From Fimbriimonas sp. (GTDB lineage: Bacteria > Armatimonadota > Fimbriimonadia > Fimbriimonadales > Fimbriimonadaceae), in contig JARXAE010000004.1 of the NCBI GenBank assembly GCA_029866005.1, positions 86,251-150,250 of the forward strand: a DNA stretch of 64,000 nucleotides, in the 5' to 3' direction. Positions 36,666 through 45,546 of this stretch are shown piece by piece. Each line of letters opens with the position of its first letter. Positions within the stretch are counted from its first letter, which is position 1. The notes beneath the pieces are model-generated. The model worked only from the letters and a program-made list of their open reading frames with translations, was not told the origin of the DNA and did no database searches. The translations under genes were made by a program, and so were the position numbers.

Positions 36666-37610
36666 CTACTCGTTCATCACAAGGTAGTAGCCAACATCTT
36701 TGCCGTGATGATTTCCCCAGCCCGTAACGATCACCCTTTTGCCCACATGCGCAATACCGTTAACACTCTCAAAAGTCCACCCTCTTGCCACCGAGTCTAG
36801 CCGGATCACCTTTTTGCCGTGCCAGAGCACTGCATCATTCCCGCAGTAGCCCCCGATGTACACACCGTCCTCGGAAACACATTTTGCCACTGCCGTATCG
36901 CGTCCCAAGTTTGATAAATAGAAGATTTGTCCGTTCTTCCAATACACCGCATTGCTCGAAGCTTCTCCGGATACGCTTCCCACGATCATCGATCCGTCAC
37001 CACTGACATCATTGGCAGCCGAATCGGTGTGGTTCCGTCCCATGGGAAGGAGTTCCGACAAACGAAAATCTGTTCTGAATGCACGCGTCGTCGTGTCGGC
37101 CGTGCTGATCCCGCACGCCACTTTCCCGTTGGCACTCACCGCGAGGGCGATGCTACTGGTGTTTTCAGCCGGCGTCGGGATTTCGGTCATGCCCTTCCCC
37201 TTTCGCCACACAAATGCTCGGTTGAAGGTATCCGCTTGACTGTATCCAACAACGAGGCTCCCATCGGCACTCACGTCATAAGCGAACGAATCGATATCCC
37301 CTTCCAGTTTCCCCAGCAGTTGAAATCCCCCTGCCTTATTGTATCGATAAGCCTCTTTCGCCTTACCGACAACAATGCTTCCGTCCTGGCTAGTTGACTG
37401 AACGTAGACATCCAAAACAGACTGATCTGGGCTTGGCTTGAATTTTGAAATCTCACTTCCGCGCCAGACAAATGCATTTCCTGGGGCGAACTGCCCGACG
37501 ACAACCCGACCATCACCACTCAGAGCATAGGGATGAGGCTGCGGAGTCGCGGGATAGCTCGGAAGTTGCGTGACTCGCACGACTTTAAGAGCTAGGAGCG
37601 AAAGAATCAT
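36666..37610 (-). CDS. HAF-repeat propeller-like protein
   Basis: 314 residues from ATG 37610. It contains repeated units with the HAF pattern (…A[FV]xWxxG…VSxDGxxVVG): ALSGDGRVVVGQFAPGNAFV, DVSADGSLVVGYS, AVSANGKVACGIS, DVSGDGSMIVGSV, SEDGVYIGGY, about six units spaced about 45 residues. These fold as a beta-propeller in extracellular proteins. A short hydrophobic N terminus (MILSLLALKVVRV) may be a signal peptide. Function unknown. The gene is divergent from rsmG, with 15 bases between starts. Confidence 0.75.
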   Translation of the reverse strand: MILSLLALKVVRVTQLPSYPATPQPHPYALSGDGRVVVGQFAPGNAFVWRGSEISKFKPSPDQSVLDVYVQSTSQDGSIVVGKAKEAYRYNKAGGFQLLGKLEGDIDSFAYDVSADGSLVVGYSQADTFNRAFVWRKGKGMTEIPTPAENTSSIALAVSANGKVACGISTADTTTRAFRTDFRLSELLPMGRNHTDSAANDVSGDGSMIVGSVSGEASSNAVYWKNGQIFYLSNLGRDTAVAKCVSEDGVYIGGYCGNDAVLWHGKKVIRLDSVARGWTFESVNGIAHVGKRVIVTGWGNHHGKDVGYYLVMNE

Positions 37611-37625
37611 AAGAGTATTGTTGGC

Positions 37626-38297
37626 GTGAACCAAGCTAAACTTGTAACAGTGGATTGGATTTCGGCGGTTTCTGAGCTTGGTTTGAGTCTGTCGCCCGAA
37701 CAAATCACCATGTTCTCGGTCTTTGAAGGTGACCTCTACGACCGAAATCAGGTGATGAATCTGACCAGGGTGCCGCAGTCCGAGTGCGGAATGAGGCACT
37801 TCCTTGATTCACTCCTTTTATCCCCGCTCATAGGAGACGGACAGCGAGTCGTGGACATTGGGTGCGGCCCTGGTTTTCCCTCATGGCCACTTGCATGTGC
37901 CCGTCCCGACCTGAATGTGACGGCCCTTGACTCGAGCGGGAAAATGCTCGGGTTTTTGGCGCGGCACCCTCTACCAAACCTAGAGATCGTCAACGACCGA
38001 GCCGAAAGTTGGGGGCGACGAGAGAAGTTTGATGTGGCAACCGGACGCGCAGTAGCTCCGCTCGGAATTCAACTGGAGTTATCCGCCACCGTCGTGAGGA
38101 TCGGCGGTTTAGTGATTCCGATGCGGACACCAAACGAACACTTTGAACTCACTTCACTTCAGGAGCTAGGGCTAGAACTGGTCAGTGTCGAAACCCAAAA
38201 ACTCCCTGGCACCGACATTGAGCGAGTCTTTCCGATCTATAAAAAAAATCGCCGCCACACCGCGCAAGTTTCCGCGCGACTGGGCGACGATTCGTAA
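37626..38297 (+). CDS. rsmG: 16S rRNA (guanine-527-N7)-methyltransferase
   Basis: 223 residues from GTG 37626. SAM-dependent methyltransferase: VVDIGCGPGFPSWPLACA is motif I with the RsmG-specific GCGxGFP, followed by ALDSSGKMLGFL; NLTRV and HFLDSLLL are upstream conserved sites; ATGRAVAPLG is the acceptor-side motif. Loss of rsmG gives low-level streptomycin resistance in other bacteria. Stand-alone, not next to gidA/parA. Terminator hairpin follows. Confidence 0.93.
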   Translation: MNQAKLVTVDWISAVSELGLSLSPEQITMFSVFEGDLYDRNQVMNLTRVPQSECGMRHFLDSLLLSPLIGDGQRVVDIGCGPGFPSWPLACARPDLNVTALDSSGKMLGFLARHPLPNLEIVNDRAESWGRREKFDVATGRAVAPLGIQLELSATVVRIGGLVIPMRTPNEHFELTSLQELGLELVSVETQKLPGTDIERVFPIYKKNRRHTAQVSARLGDDS

Positions 38298-38308
38298 AAA
38301 GCCGCTAT

Positions 38309-38337
38309 CGTAACCCCCGCATCTAGCCGGGGTTACG
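38309..38337. terminator. Hairpin between convergent rsmG and DUF4097 genes
   Basis: CGTAACCCC (38309-38317) and GGGGTTACG (38329-38337), 9 perfect pairs, ending two bases before the DUF4097 stop. No strong T-run, but it separates convergent genes. Confidence 0.65.
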
Positions 38338-38338
38338 C

Positions 38339-39550
38339 TTAGACTCTCCGCAATTGCAACTCAACGTTGCCGGTGACTGCGCTGACGTCAATCGTGCCGG
38401 TTCCATCGCCAAGCCGACCAGTCACCCGTTGATCGTTCTGCGCCCGATCAGTGAGTTCGATATCTGTCGAAGTGACCCCACGTAGGGTCGTCAGAGCAAC
38501 GCGAGCATCAGATCCATCAGCCACTTGAACATGCGCGTTACCACTCACGGTTCGAACATTTACAGTTCCCGAGACTGGTTCGATTAGATCAACGGTGACG
38601 TTTCCGGAAACTGCCTCAGCCGCAATCGTTTTACCTTTGCTGCTCAAAATCGCGATATTCCCACTGGAGCAACGCAAGTTCATGTTGGCGTCACACTCTC
38701 GAATACTGACGTCGCCCGACTTGTTCTCTATGTAGAGGTTCGGCGAAGTTGCGCTTTCCACGGAGACATTTCCCGCTGAAACGATGATCTCGACGACCCC
38801 GCTAACACCCCGAACGTCGACGCCTCCATCGGTACTCTTGATTCGGCACGAGTTCTTGGTATCCCGAACGACAACATCGCCTGTATCTGACTTAATATCT
38901 ACCGCCGGCGTGGCCGCGACATGGATCTCAATGTCAACTTCAAGTCCGCTGACTTGGGGTTGTCGGATGACGACTCCGTGATCAGATCCCTCAACTACGA
39001 GCGTATATACATCAGCCTTCGCCTTTGCATCCTCAATCGTCGCCCCACGAACCTTTGCTTTCGCGACGACATACGACTCAACCGAATCCGAGACAATTGT
39101 CACGTCTCCGCAACCATTTTCAACCGAAAGGCTTTGGCCATCGGTGATGGTAAAAGGAAGTCTCAGCTCGCGAGTGGCGGTACTGAAAAGCCATCCAACG
39201 TCGAATCGACCTTTACTAACATCTTTGAGACCCGCCTTCAGAGCATCTAGTCCCTTCTTTGCCGATGACCGAGCACCTTCCGAGACTTCGTTCCAGTCGA
39301 TTTTCTCGGTGACTTCTTTGCCCAGTTTTTCGATCGAGTCAATGATGTTCTTGAATGGGTCTCTCGCCCGAGCATCCGTTGCGTACTCAGTAGCTCCGGC
39401 ACTCTCGTATGCCTCCTGTGGCGGTGGAGGTGGAATCTCGCCACCCTGAGACGCCGACGTATAGAAGGCGTCGATCAGGTCCGCGGCATCCTCGGGCGAT
39501 AACTTGCCCTCGGCCACCAATTTGTTAATGCGCTTAATTTCCTCTTTCAA
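38339..39550 (-). CDS. DUF4097 beta-helix protein with SHOCT-like N terminus
   Basis: 403 residues from TTG 39550, with the sequence EEIKRINKLVAEGKLSPEDA at the start (SHOCT-like short helical motif). A Pro-rich linker follows, then from about residue 150 a repetitive beta region, with units such as DVTIVSDS, DIKSDTGDVVVRDTKNS, RIKSTDGGVDVRGVSG, YIENKSGDVSIRECD, NVTVDLIEPVSGTVNVRTVSG: the S-G-D/N-V-x-V repeats of DUF4097. No signal peptide or membrane helix is seen. Its start overlaps the DUF2089 stop (TTGA). DUF4097 proteins are often co-transcribed with regulators; possible envelope-stress role is inference. Confidence 0.85.
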   Translation of the reverse strand: MKEEIKRINKLVAEGKLSPEDAADLIDAFYTSASQGGEIPPPPPQEAYESAGATEYATDARARDPFKNIIDSIEKLGKEVTEKIDWNEVSEGARSSAKKGLDALKAGLKDVSKGRFDVGWLFSTATRELRLPFTITDGQSLSVENGCGDVTIVSDSVESYVVAKAKVRGATIEDAKAKADVYTLVVEGSDHGVVIRQPQVSGLEVDIEIHVAATPAVDIKSDTGDVVVRDTKNSCRIKSTDGGVDVRGVSGVVEIIVSAGNVSVESATSPNLYIENKSGDVSIRECDANMNLRCSSGNIAILSSKGKTIAAEAVSGNVTVDLIEPVSGTVNVRTVSGNAHVQVADGSDARVALTTLRGVTSTDIELTDRAQNDQRVTGRLGDGTGTIDVSAVTGNVELQLRRV

Positions 39551-39945
39551 CTCAAAACCCCCAGTTTCTTTTTTGCTTCGTCGGCGGTGATTTCGCCTTT
39601 CTCAAGCTGTTCCAAAATCTTCTTACGCTTGTCGGCGTTCTTGTCGGTGCGCTCCCTTGCCTCAATAGGGCTTAAGTTCAGCGCACCAAGCAAAGTGTCG
39701 AGCCTTGCCCGGGCCGTGGGATAGCTGATTCCTAGTTCTCGCTCCACGCCGTTGAGCATGCCACGACATCGGAGAAAAACTTCGAGGAAATCGAGCATCT
39801 CGGTATCGAGTTTCGCATAGCGTGGGATCTCAAAGTTCCCTCGAATCGTGATTCCGGTTTCTTCGCTGGTCAACTCGCTGATATACAGCTCGCCGCCGCT
39901 GACGGGATCCTTGTGAGGAATTCTGTGCATTCGATTTCGCTCCAT
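39547..39945 (-). CDS. DUF2089-family regulator
   Basis: 132 residues. IPHKDPVSGGELYISELTSE with ITIRGNFEIPRYAKLDTEMLDFLEVF and LRCRGMLNGVERELGISYPT, ARARLDTLLGALNL is the DUF2089 pattern: a small zinc-ribbon-like head degraded here (no paired Cys) plus a helix-turn-helix-like part ending LGISYPTARARLD. The tail (GEITADEAKKKLGVL) repeats the SHOCT-like motif found at the start of the following gene. AAAAGG before ATG 39945 is a good ribosome site. Putative transcription regulator of its own operon with DUF4097. Confidence 0.85.
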   Translation of the reverse strand: MERNRMHRIPHKDPVSGGELYISELTSEETGITIRGNFEIPRYAKLDTEMLDFLEVFLRCRGMLNGVERELGISYPTARARLDTLLGALNLSPIEARERTDKNADKRKKILEQLEKGEITADEAKKKLGVLS

Positions 39946-40042
39946 ATGTGCCTTTTTACATCCATATCGTCGGATGCGTTGCGCTCAACTTGATTGTTTG
40001 ATGATGATTTTATTGATAAGTTCGCTTGGTAGACTAAGAATT

Positions 40043-41527
40043 ATGAAATCTTCACTTGAGATTTTGAAGGAAAGAATGGGCGATGTGAACGCTCTTGGAG
40101 CGGCGATGGCGATGATGGACTGGGACCAACAGACCTACATGCCACGGGGCGGAGCCGAGGCGAGAGCCAACCACCTCGAGTGTCTCTCAAAAATGCACCA
40201 CGACATCTTCATCGCCGATGAGACTCGAAAAGCTCTTGAGGGAGCTAAGGCTGAAGCTTCGAGCGAAGACGACGTTGCCCTTCTGCGAGTCATCGGTCGT
40301 GACCTTGATCTCGCGACGAAACTCCCTTCCGAACTCGTCGCCCGAAAGACCAAGCTCTCGGCAATTGCTCACGAAGAATGGGTTCGGGCCAGAACTCAGG
40401 ATGATTTTGAAGGATTCGCTCCGACGCTTGAACAGATGTTCGAGATCGTGAAGGAAGAAGCACACCACCTCGGCTTTACCGATCACATCTACGACGCCGT
40501 CACCGACCAGTACGAGGAGGGCGCCACCGCCGCCGACTGGAAGAAGATGTTCGAAGCGATCAAGGGTCCACAAGTCGAATTGGTCAAAGCAATCCAGGCA
40601 ACGGGTCCGGTTGATGACTCTCGCCTGTATGGCGAATGGGACAGGCAAAAGCAGTCCCAATTCACCGAGATGATTGTTTCCAAGATTGGATTCGATTTCA
40701 ACCGAGGTCGCCAAGACACCGCTCCTCACCCGTTCTGCACGGGTTGGTCCGTCGGAGACATCCGCCTCACCACCCGCTATAAGCCGTACCTCGGATCGGC
40801 GATCTTCGGTTCACTCCACGAAGCTGGACACGGGATGTACGAGCAAGGTTCGCCCGCCGCTTGGGATCTCACCTCGCTCGCCGGTGGAGTCTCGCTCGGA
40901 CTTCACGAAAGCCAAAGCCGAACCTGGGAGAACATCGTCGGTCGAAGCGAGGCCTTCTGGTCGCACTTTCTACCGAACCTCCAGGAGTCCTTCCCGCAAC
41001 TCGCAGACATTGAGCTCGGCAGTTTCATGCGCATGATCAACAAGGTTGAGCCATCGCTCATCCGGGTCGAGGCGGACGAGCTGACCTACAACCTTCACGT
41101 CCTTGTCCGGTTTGAAATCGAGTGTGCGGTTCTTGAAGGATCGCTCGAAGTGAAAGACCTCCCCGAGGCTTGGAATGCCAAGTACAAGGAGTATCTCGGT
41201 ATCACGCCTCCAAATAACGCTCAGGGCTGCCTTCAGGACGTGCACTGGTCAATGGGCTCGATCGGCTACTTCCCGACCTACTCGATGGGCAACATTCTCA
41301 GCTACCAAATCTGGAACTCCCTCGAAAAGGACGTCAAGAACCCGTTCGATCTGATCGCCAAGGGTGAGTTCGAGTCAATCCTCGGATGGCTCCAGAAGAA
41401 CATCTACTCCCAAGGCCGAAAGCACACTCCGAAGGATCTCATCAAAGCCGCGACGGGCGAAGAGATGAATACGAAGTATTACTTGGACGGTCTTGGTGCC
41501 AAGTACCGAAAGCTCTACAGCCTGTAA
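40043..41527 (+). CDS. Carboxypeptidase Taq-type metallopeptidase (M32)
   Basis: 494 residues from ATG 40043 (start decided by TAGACT at 40030-40035 seven bases upstream and by the family opening LEILKERMGDVNALGAAMAM; an earlier ATG 39974 would add 23 unlike residues). Zinc motif HEAGHGMYEQ with the glutamate further on in SLGLHESQSRTWENIVG. The family signature DWDQQTYMP near the N terminus, HPFCTGWSVGDIRLTTRY and the LHVLVRFEIE segment are present. Removes C-terminal residues from peptides, except Pro. Probably cytosolic: no signal peptide. Single-gene unit convergent with trpE. Confidence 0.94.
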   Translation: MKSSLEILKERMGDVNALGAAMAMMDWDQQTYMPRGGAEARANHLECLSKMHHDIFIADETRKALEGAKAEASSEDDVALLRVIGRDLDLATKLPSELVARKTKLSAIAHEEWVRARTQDDFEGFAPTLEQMFEIVKEEAHHLGFTDHIYDAVTDQYEEGATAADWKKMFEAIKGPQVELVKAIQATGPVDDSRLYGEWDRQKQSQFTEMIVSKIGFDFNRGRQDTAPHPFCTGWSVGDIRLTTRYKPYLGSAIFGSLHEAGHGMYEQGSPAAWDLTSLAGGVSLGLHESQSRTWENIVGRSEAFWSHFLPNLQESFPQLADIELGSFMRMINKVEPSLIRVEADELTYNLHVLVRFEIECAVLEGSLEVKDLPEAWNAKYKEYLGITPPNNAQGCLQDVHWSMGSIGYFPTYSMGNILSYQIWNSLEKDVKNPFDLIAKGEFESILGWLQKNIYSQGRKHTPKDLIKAATGEEMNTKYYLDGLGAKYRKLYSL

Positions 41528-41540
41528 GGCGCGAGCCAAG

Positions 41541-41573
41541 AGTCTTCAGTCAGCAGCAATCTGACTGAAGACT
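41541..41573. terminator. Bidirectional hairpin between M32 peptidase and trpE
   Basis: AGTCTTCAGTCAG (41541-41553) and CTGACTGAAGACT (41561-41573), perfect 13-bp stem, 7-base loop, no T-run on either side. Placed exactly between convergent gene ends. Confidence 0.75.
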
Positions 41574-41578
41574 CAGAC

Positions 41579-43045
41579 CTAAAGCCCGGCGTTCGCCTGC
41601 TTCAGCGCGTTCAGACATGCCCGAGCTTTGTTACAAGCCTCGGTGTATTCGTAGGATGGGTCGCTGTCGAAGACGACGCCACAACCTGCCTGGACGTACC
41701 CAACGTCACCTTTCTTGTAAATCGTCCGAAGGGCGATGCAAAGATCGACATTCCCGTCGAATCCGATAACCCCAACCGAGCCTGCATAAGCCCCGCGCCG
41801 GGTCGGTTCAAGCTCATCGATCACCTGCATCGCCCGCACTTTCGGTGCGCCCGAAACGGTTCCAGCCGGAAACGCTGCCCGAATCAGGTCGTAACCATCT
41901 TTGTCTAAAGCCAAGTCGCCCGTCACATCCGAGACGATGTGCATGACGTGGCTGTACTTCTCGATGACCATCAAGTCGTTGACCTTCACTGAGCCGTACT
42001 TGCAAACTCTCCCAAGGTCGTTTCGCCCGAGGTCGATCAGCATAATGTGCTCAGCCCGTTCTTTCTCGTCGGCGAGCAGATCCCTTGCGAGAGTCAAATC
42101 CTCTTCCTCGGTCTGACCGCGCCATCGAGTTCCCGCAATTGGTCGAACTCGCGCCTTGCCATCATGCAACGAAACCAGAATCTCTGGCGATGCTCCAATG
42201 AGCTCAAAGTCCTCAAACCGGAGCAAAAACATGTACGGCGAAGGATTGATCGAACGCAACGCACGGTACGTCGATAGTGGATGCGAAACTCCGGTCACGT
42301 TGAACCGAACTGAAGGAACCATCTGGAACGCGTCTCCCGCCGCGATGTAACTCTTCATGCGAGTTACCGTATCCTCAAACTCCTGCTGGGTCTGGTTCTG
42401 GGTCACTTTGGGCTCGGGCTTTGTCTCCTCGGGCAGCTCCGGCAACGGAGCTCGAAGTCGCCCAATCACCCAATCAATTTCCGATTGTGCTGTCTGGTAC
42501 CCGGACTCAGTGCCGTCGGCAACGTAGAGAACCCGAATAATGTGCTTCACGTGGTCGAAGATCACGACCAATTGGCAGATCATCATCGCCAAATCCTCTG
42601 CACCCAGATCATCCTCACAAGTATTCGGAAGATTCTCAAAGTATCGAACGATGTCGTAACCCATCATTCCAACCGCACCCCCCAGGAAGTGCTTCATGCC
42701 GGGCAAGGGAAGGGGGTCAACCGAATCCAGTTCCCGCTTCAGCACGTGCAACGGGTCCTCACCAGACTCCAAAGCAGAAGCTGTCATTCCGTTCGAGTCG
42801 GTCACCCGTAGATCGCCATTCTTTGACCGAATAATCTTTCGGGGCCGAACGCCCAAAATCGAATACCGACCCACCTGCTCGCCACCCGTCACCGACTCCA
42901 GGAGGAACGAATAGACCTGATCGTGCGAAACCTTCCAGTACGCGCTCACCGGAGTCTCGATATCGGCGAGAATGTCCTGGTAAACCGGAATCGCCTTGCC
43001 GCGCTTAGCGAGTCGCAGATAATCTGGAAGTTCTGGGGTCAGCAT
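41579..43045 (-). CDS. trpE: Anthranilate synthase component I
   Basis: 488 residues. Chorismate to anthranilate; N-terminal regulatory domain with the tryptophan-binding LLES motif (SFLLESVTGGEQVGRYSILG) suggests feedback inhibition. Catalytic domain: FQMVPSVRFNV, PSPYMFLLRFEDFELIGASP, RPIAGTRWRGQTEEEDLTLA, LIDLGRNDLGRVCKYGSVKV, and AGTVSGAPKVRAMQVIDELE. PabB is the main alternative, but the Trp-loop residues and overall length fit TrpE. No trpG or trpD follows; the rest of the pathway is elsewhere. No T-box or attenuator seen. Confidence 0.9.
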   Translation of the reverse strand: MLTPELPDYLRLAKRGKAIPVYQDILADIETPVSAYWKVSHDQVYSFLLESVTGGEQVGRYSILGVRPRKIIRSKNGDLRVTDSNGMTASALESGEDPLHVLKRELDSVDPLPLPGMKHFLGGAVGMMGYDIVRYFENLPNTCEDDLGAEDLAMMICQLVVIFDHVKHIIRVLYVADGTESGYQTAQSEIDWVIGRLRAPLPELPEETKPEPKVTQNQTQQEFEDTVTRMKSYIAAGDAFQMVPSVRFNVTGVSHPLSTYRALRSINPSPYMFLLRFEDFELIGASPEILVSLHDGKARVRPIAGTRWRGQTEEEDLTLARDLLADEKERAEHIMLIDLGRNDLGRVCKYGSVKVNDLMVIEKYSHVMHIVSDVTGDLALDKDGYDLIRAAFPAGTVSGAPKVRAMQVIDELEPTRRGAYAGSVGVIGFDGNVDLCIALRTIYKKGDVGYVQAGCGVVFDSDPSYEYTEACNKARACLNALKQANAGL

Positions 43046-43093
43046 CTAGGCTAACGATGTTACTCCGAACCGGCGATGTGACAAACTAGGATC

Positions 43094-43693
43094 GTGCCAG
43101 GATTTACCACTCATACGGGCAAGATTGCAGTTTTGAACCAGGATCAGGTGGACACCGATCGCATTATCCCTGCCCGGTTTTTATCGCGCGTTTCAAAGGC
43201 CGGCTACGGCGAGCTCGTCTTCAGCGACGTTCGCGGCACAGATTTCCCGCTCGACCAGCCCGAAGCGGCTGGAGCTTCGATTTTGGTTGTAGGAATCAAC
43301 TTCGGTTGTGGCTCCTCTCGCGAGCATGCGGTTTGGGCAATCCAACAAGCCGGTTTCGCGTGCGTGGTCTCCCGCCGAGATGGTGACTCCCCTGGCTATA
43401 GCGACATCTTCCGAGGTAACGCGGCCAACTGTGGTCTTCTCCTCATCGAATTGAATCCGACCGACCATGCCAAGCTCGTCGCCGCCGATTCCGGAGCCGA
43501 TGTCACGGTCAGCCTTCCGGATCAAACGGTTCTGATCAACGGGGAATCCCTCAGCTTCGAGATCAACGAAGCCACCAAACTCGCACTGATTGCGGGTCTG
43601 GATCTCATTGGTACCACCCTCCAATACGACTCACAAATCGCTGACTATGAGGCCACCAAACTAGCCTACGCTCCGCCGCTGGAGGTTGCGTGA
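43094..43693 (+). CDS. leuD: 3-isopropylmalate dehydratase small subunit
   Basis: 199 residues from GTG 43094, AGGA four bases upstream. Swivelling domain of LeuCD; second step of leucine synthesis. VDTDRIIPARFL at the N terminus, GINFGCGSSREHAVWAIQQAGF with the substrate-loop and VVSRRDGDSPGYSDIFRGNAANCGLLLIEL are characteristic, as is DQTVLINGESLSFEI near the end. Length is that of the bacterial LeuD (about 200), not the short archaeal-type (about 165). The large subunit LeuC is not adjacent. Overlaps the next lipoprotein gene by four bases. Confidence 0.93.
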   Translation: MPGFTTHTGKIAVLNQDQVDTDRIIPARFLSRVSKAGYGELVFSDVRGTDFPLDQPEAAGASILVVGINFGCGSSREHAVWAIQQAGFACVVSRRDGDSPGYSDIFRGNAANCGLLLIELNPTDHAKLVAADSGADVTVSLPDQTVLINGESLSFEINEATKLALIAGLDLIGTTLQYDSQIADYEATKLAYAPPLEVA

Positions 43694-44244
43694 CAGGAGC
43701 GCGGACACTCTCGTCCGCCTTGTTGCTCGCGCTTCTCCTGCTCGGTTGCCAACCGTCCTCTGAAGCACCAGCTCCTACTCCGGTGCAAACAAACGCGACA
43801 ACCCCAACCCCCACCGACTCTAACCCCGACCGAATCAATCAACTCAAAGACCTCAAAAAGATCGTAATCCCCTCTCCCAAAGGCACCATGAATCTTTGGA
43901 TCATGGACAATCCTAGCAAGCGACAAGAAGGGATGATGTTCTTGGTGGATAGGGAAGTTAAGGACGACGAGGGCATGATCTTCGTTTTTCCCGAAGTCCA
44001 ACCCGACGACGGCAAGCACGGCTTCTGGATGCACAACACGCCAATGGGTCTTGACATCGCCTACGTGAGCAAGGACAAAAAGATCGTCAGCATCGCTCAG
44101 GGCCAGCCTTTGAACGACACGATGCTCGAACCCAAAGGCGAGTATCAATTCGTCATCGAACTCAAACTCGGCCTTGCCGAGCGGATGGGTCTCAAAGTCG
44201 GCCAACAAGTCAAAATCCCCGAAACTCTCCGAACGGATGAGTGA
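43690..44244 (+). CDS. DUF192-domain lipoprotein
   Basis: 184 residues from GTG 43690, overlapping leuD by four bases. Lipoprotein signal: SALLLALLLLGC-QPSSEAP with a Cys at about 20, then a Pro/Thr linker (about 24-50) and a DUF192 domain: RQEGMMFLVDREVKDDEGMI, FVFPEVQPDDGKHGFWMHNT, PMGLDIAYVSKDKKIVSI, EPKGEYQFVIELKLGLAERM. DUF192 has a small beta-barrel of unknown role in the envelope. Co-transcription with leuD is structural, not functional, as far as can be seen. Confidence 0.88.
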   Translation: MTGARTLSSALLLALLLLGCQPSSEAPAPTPVQTNATTPTPTDSNPDRINQLKDLKKIVIPSPKGTMNLWIMDNPSKRQEGMMFLVDREVKDDEGMIFVFPEVQPDDGKHGFWMHNTPMGLDIAYVSKDKKIVSIAQGQPLNDTMLEPKGEYQFVIELKLGLAERMGLKVGQQVKIPETLRTDE

Positions 44245-44265
44245 TGCAAACCCGCAAGGCAGAAC

Positions 44266-45525
44266 ATGAAGTTAATCACCGCTCTTTTCGCCATCGTTGC
44301 CACAGCAATGGCAAACGCTCAACAAGTCTTCGGTGATGAAACTCGTGCCTGGATGGTCGGCCCGGCGAGGGCGATCTCTAGTGGATCAGTAAACAGTTTT
44401 CAGTACTCCGCTCGTGGAAACAAGATCATCTACAGCCGAACCGACCCAAACTACTATTTCCTTGGCGAGCAGAAGCCACCTAAGACTGAGTGGTTCGTTT
44501 ATGACATCCTGAAAGGGCAAAGCCTGGCAATCAAGATCAGTGGTCTTTCCTGGCAGTCCAATATCAGTCTTCTCGGTGACGAGCGTACGGTCTTCTTTAC
44601 CGACTTCGTAGACGAGAAAGTGCAGGGATTCTACAACTTGGAAACCGGGGCCATCACTCGAACCTCCATTCCGCTTGGAAAGATCATGTACTACGGAGAG
44701 AATCCCGTCGCTCCATTCCTGGTCGTCTCCACCGCCGAAAATGCTGTCACCCTTGTCGCACCGGGCCGCGGAACGCAATCGTTCAAAATCGAGAAAGGCA
44801 CCGAGTTGCTCAATCCCACCTACTCGGACGGTCAAATCGTCAAGTTTCAGGCTTACGCCGGAAGAAACAATCAGATAGTGCTCCGGGAAGTGACTTTAGC
44901 TCTTCGTACGGGCGAATCCAAAGTTCGCGACCTAAAACGTGAAGAGTGGGACAAAATGAGAAGCAAAGAAGTAAAGCCCATCTTTGAACTGAACAATGAG
45001 GCAGAATTTGCAACCTTAGGTCTACCGCCAGTCCAAGTACCGAAAGGATCGCCGAACACGAAACCCAAACCGAGGCCTGGATATCTGGAACGAACCGTTT
45101 ACGTTTGCCCGACAAGGTTCCAGGTGCAACTCGAGCCAAGCGAAAAGTCAATCGCCTACACCGACAACGGCGCCCTGCTCCTCAGAGAGATTCGTCCCTT
45201 CGACCATGATTTGGCCGAAAAGATGAAAATTGAGGCTCTCAAAGCACAAGCTATGAGCATAGCAAAGCAGGTGGGCATCGCGCTCATGCTTTATGCAGCC
45301 GACATGGATGAGGTCCTCCCAAATGGTGAGAACTTCGTCAATCGCCTGACGCCGTACATTAAAGATCGAAAGATGATAGCAGCCTTCAATTACACCTATG
45401 CGGGCGGGCCGATGGACCAGATCAAAGATATCGCTAACACTGAGCTCGGCTTTACCATGGGTCCCGGAGGTCGCGCGATTGTCTACGCGGACGGTCACGC
45501 CAAATGGGTGCCAGACAAACCTTAG
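44266..45525 (+). CDS. Secreted protein: propeller-like N-terminal part with prepilin-like C-terminal domain
   Basis: 419 residues. Signal peptide MKLITALFAIVATAMANA-QQ. About 25-200 repeats WD/YncE-like beta strands (NKIIYSRTDPNYYFLGE, KTEWFVYDILKGQSL, ERTVFFTDFVDEKVQGFYN); a Pro-rich stretch (260-275); then from about 320 a segment MSIAKQVGIALMLYAADMD plus DEVLPNGENFVNRLTPYI and ending ELGFTMGPGGRAIVYADGHAKWV. That tail closely parallels the globular region of prepilin-like DUF1559-type proteins (here also present at 62314: [18 protein letters not shown] and DGHAKWM), but without the N-terminal type IV leader. A domain swap or fusion is indicated. Follows DUF192 with AAGG ahead of ATG. Confidence 0.75.
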   Translation: MKLITALFAIVATAMANAQQVFGDETRAWMVGPARAISSGSVNSFQYSARGNKIIYSRTDPNYYFLGEQKPPKTEWFVYDILKGQSLAIKISGLSWQSNISLLGDERTVFFTDFVDEKVQGFYNLETGAITRTSIPLGKIMYYGENPVAPFLVVSTAENAVTLVAPGRGTQSFKIEKGTELLNPTYSDGQIVKFQAYAGRNNQIVLREVTLALRTGESKVRDLKREEWDKMRSKEVKPIFELNNEAEFATLGLPPVQVPKGSPNTKPKPRPGYLERTVYVCPTRFQVQLEPSEKSIAYTDNGALLLREIRPFDHDLAEKMKIEALKAQAMSIAKQVGIALMLYAADMDEVLPNGENFVNRLTPYIKDRKMIAAFNYTYAGGPMDQIKDIANTELGFTMGPGGRAIVYADGHAKWVPDKP

Positions 45526-45546
45526 TGGCGTAATATCTAAGTAGAG

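Noticed and set aside
41541..41573. trpE attenuator or T-box
   Set aside because: This hairpin lies at the 3' side between convergent genes, and the 49-base region upstream of trpE (43046-43093) is too short for a T-box or leader peptide.
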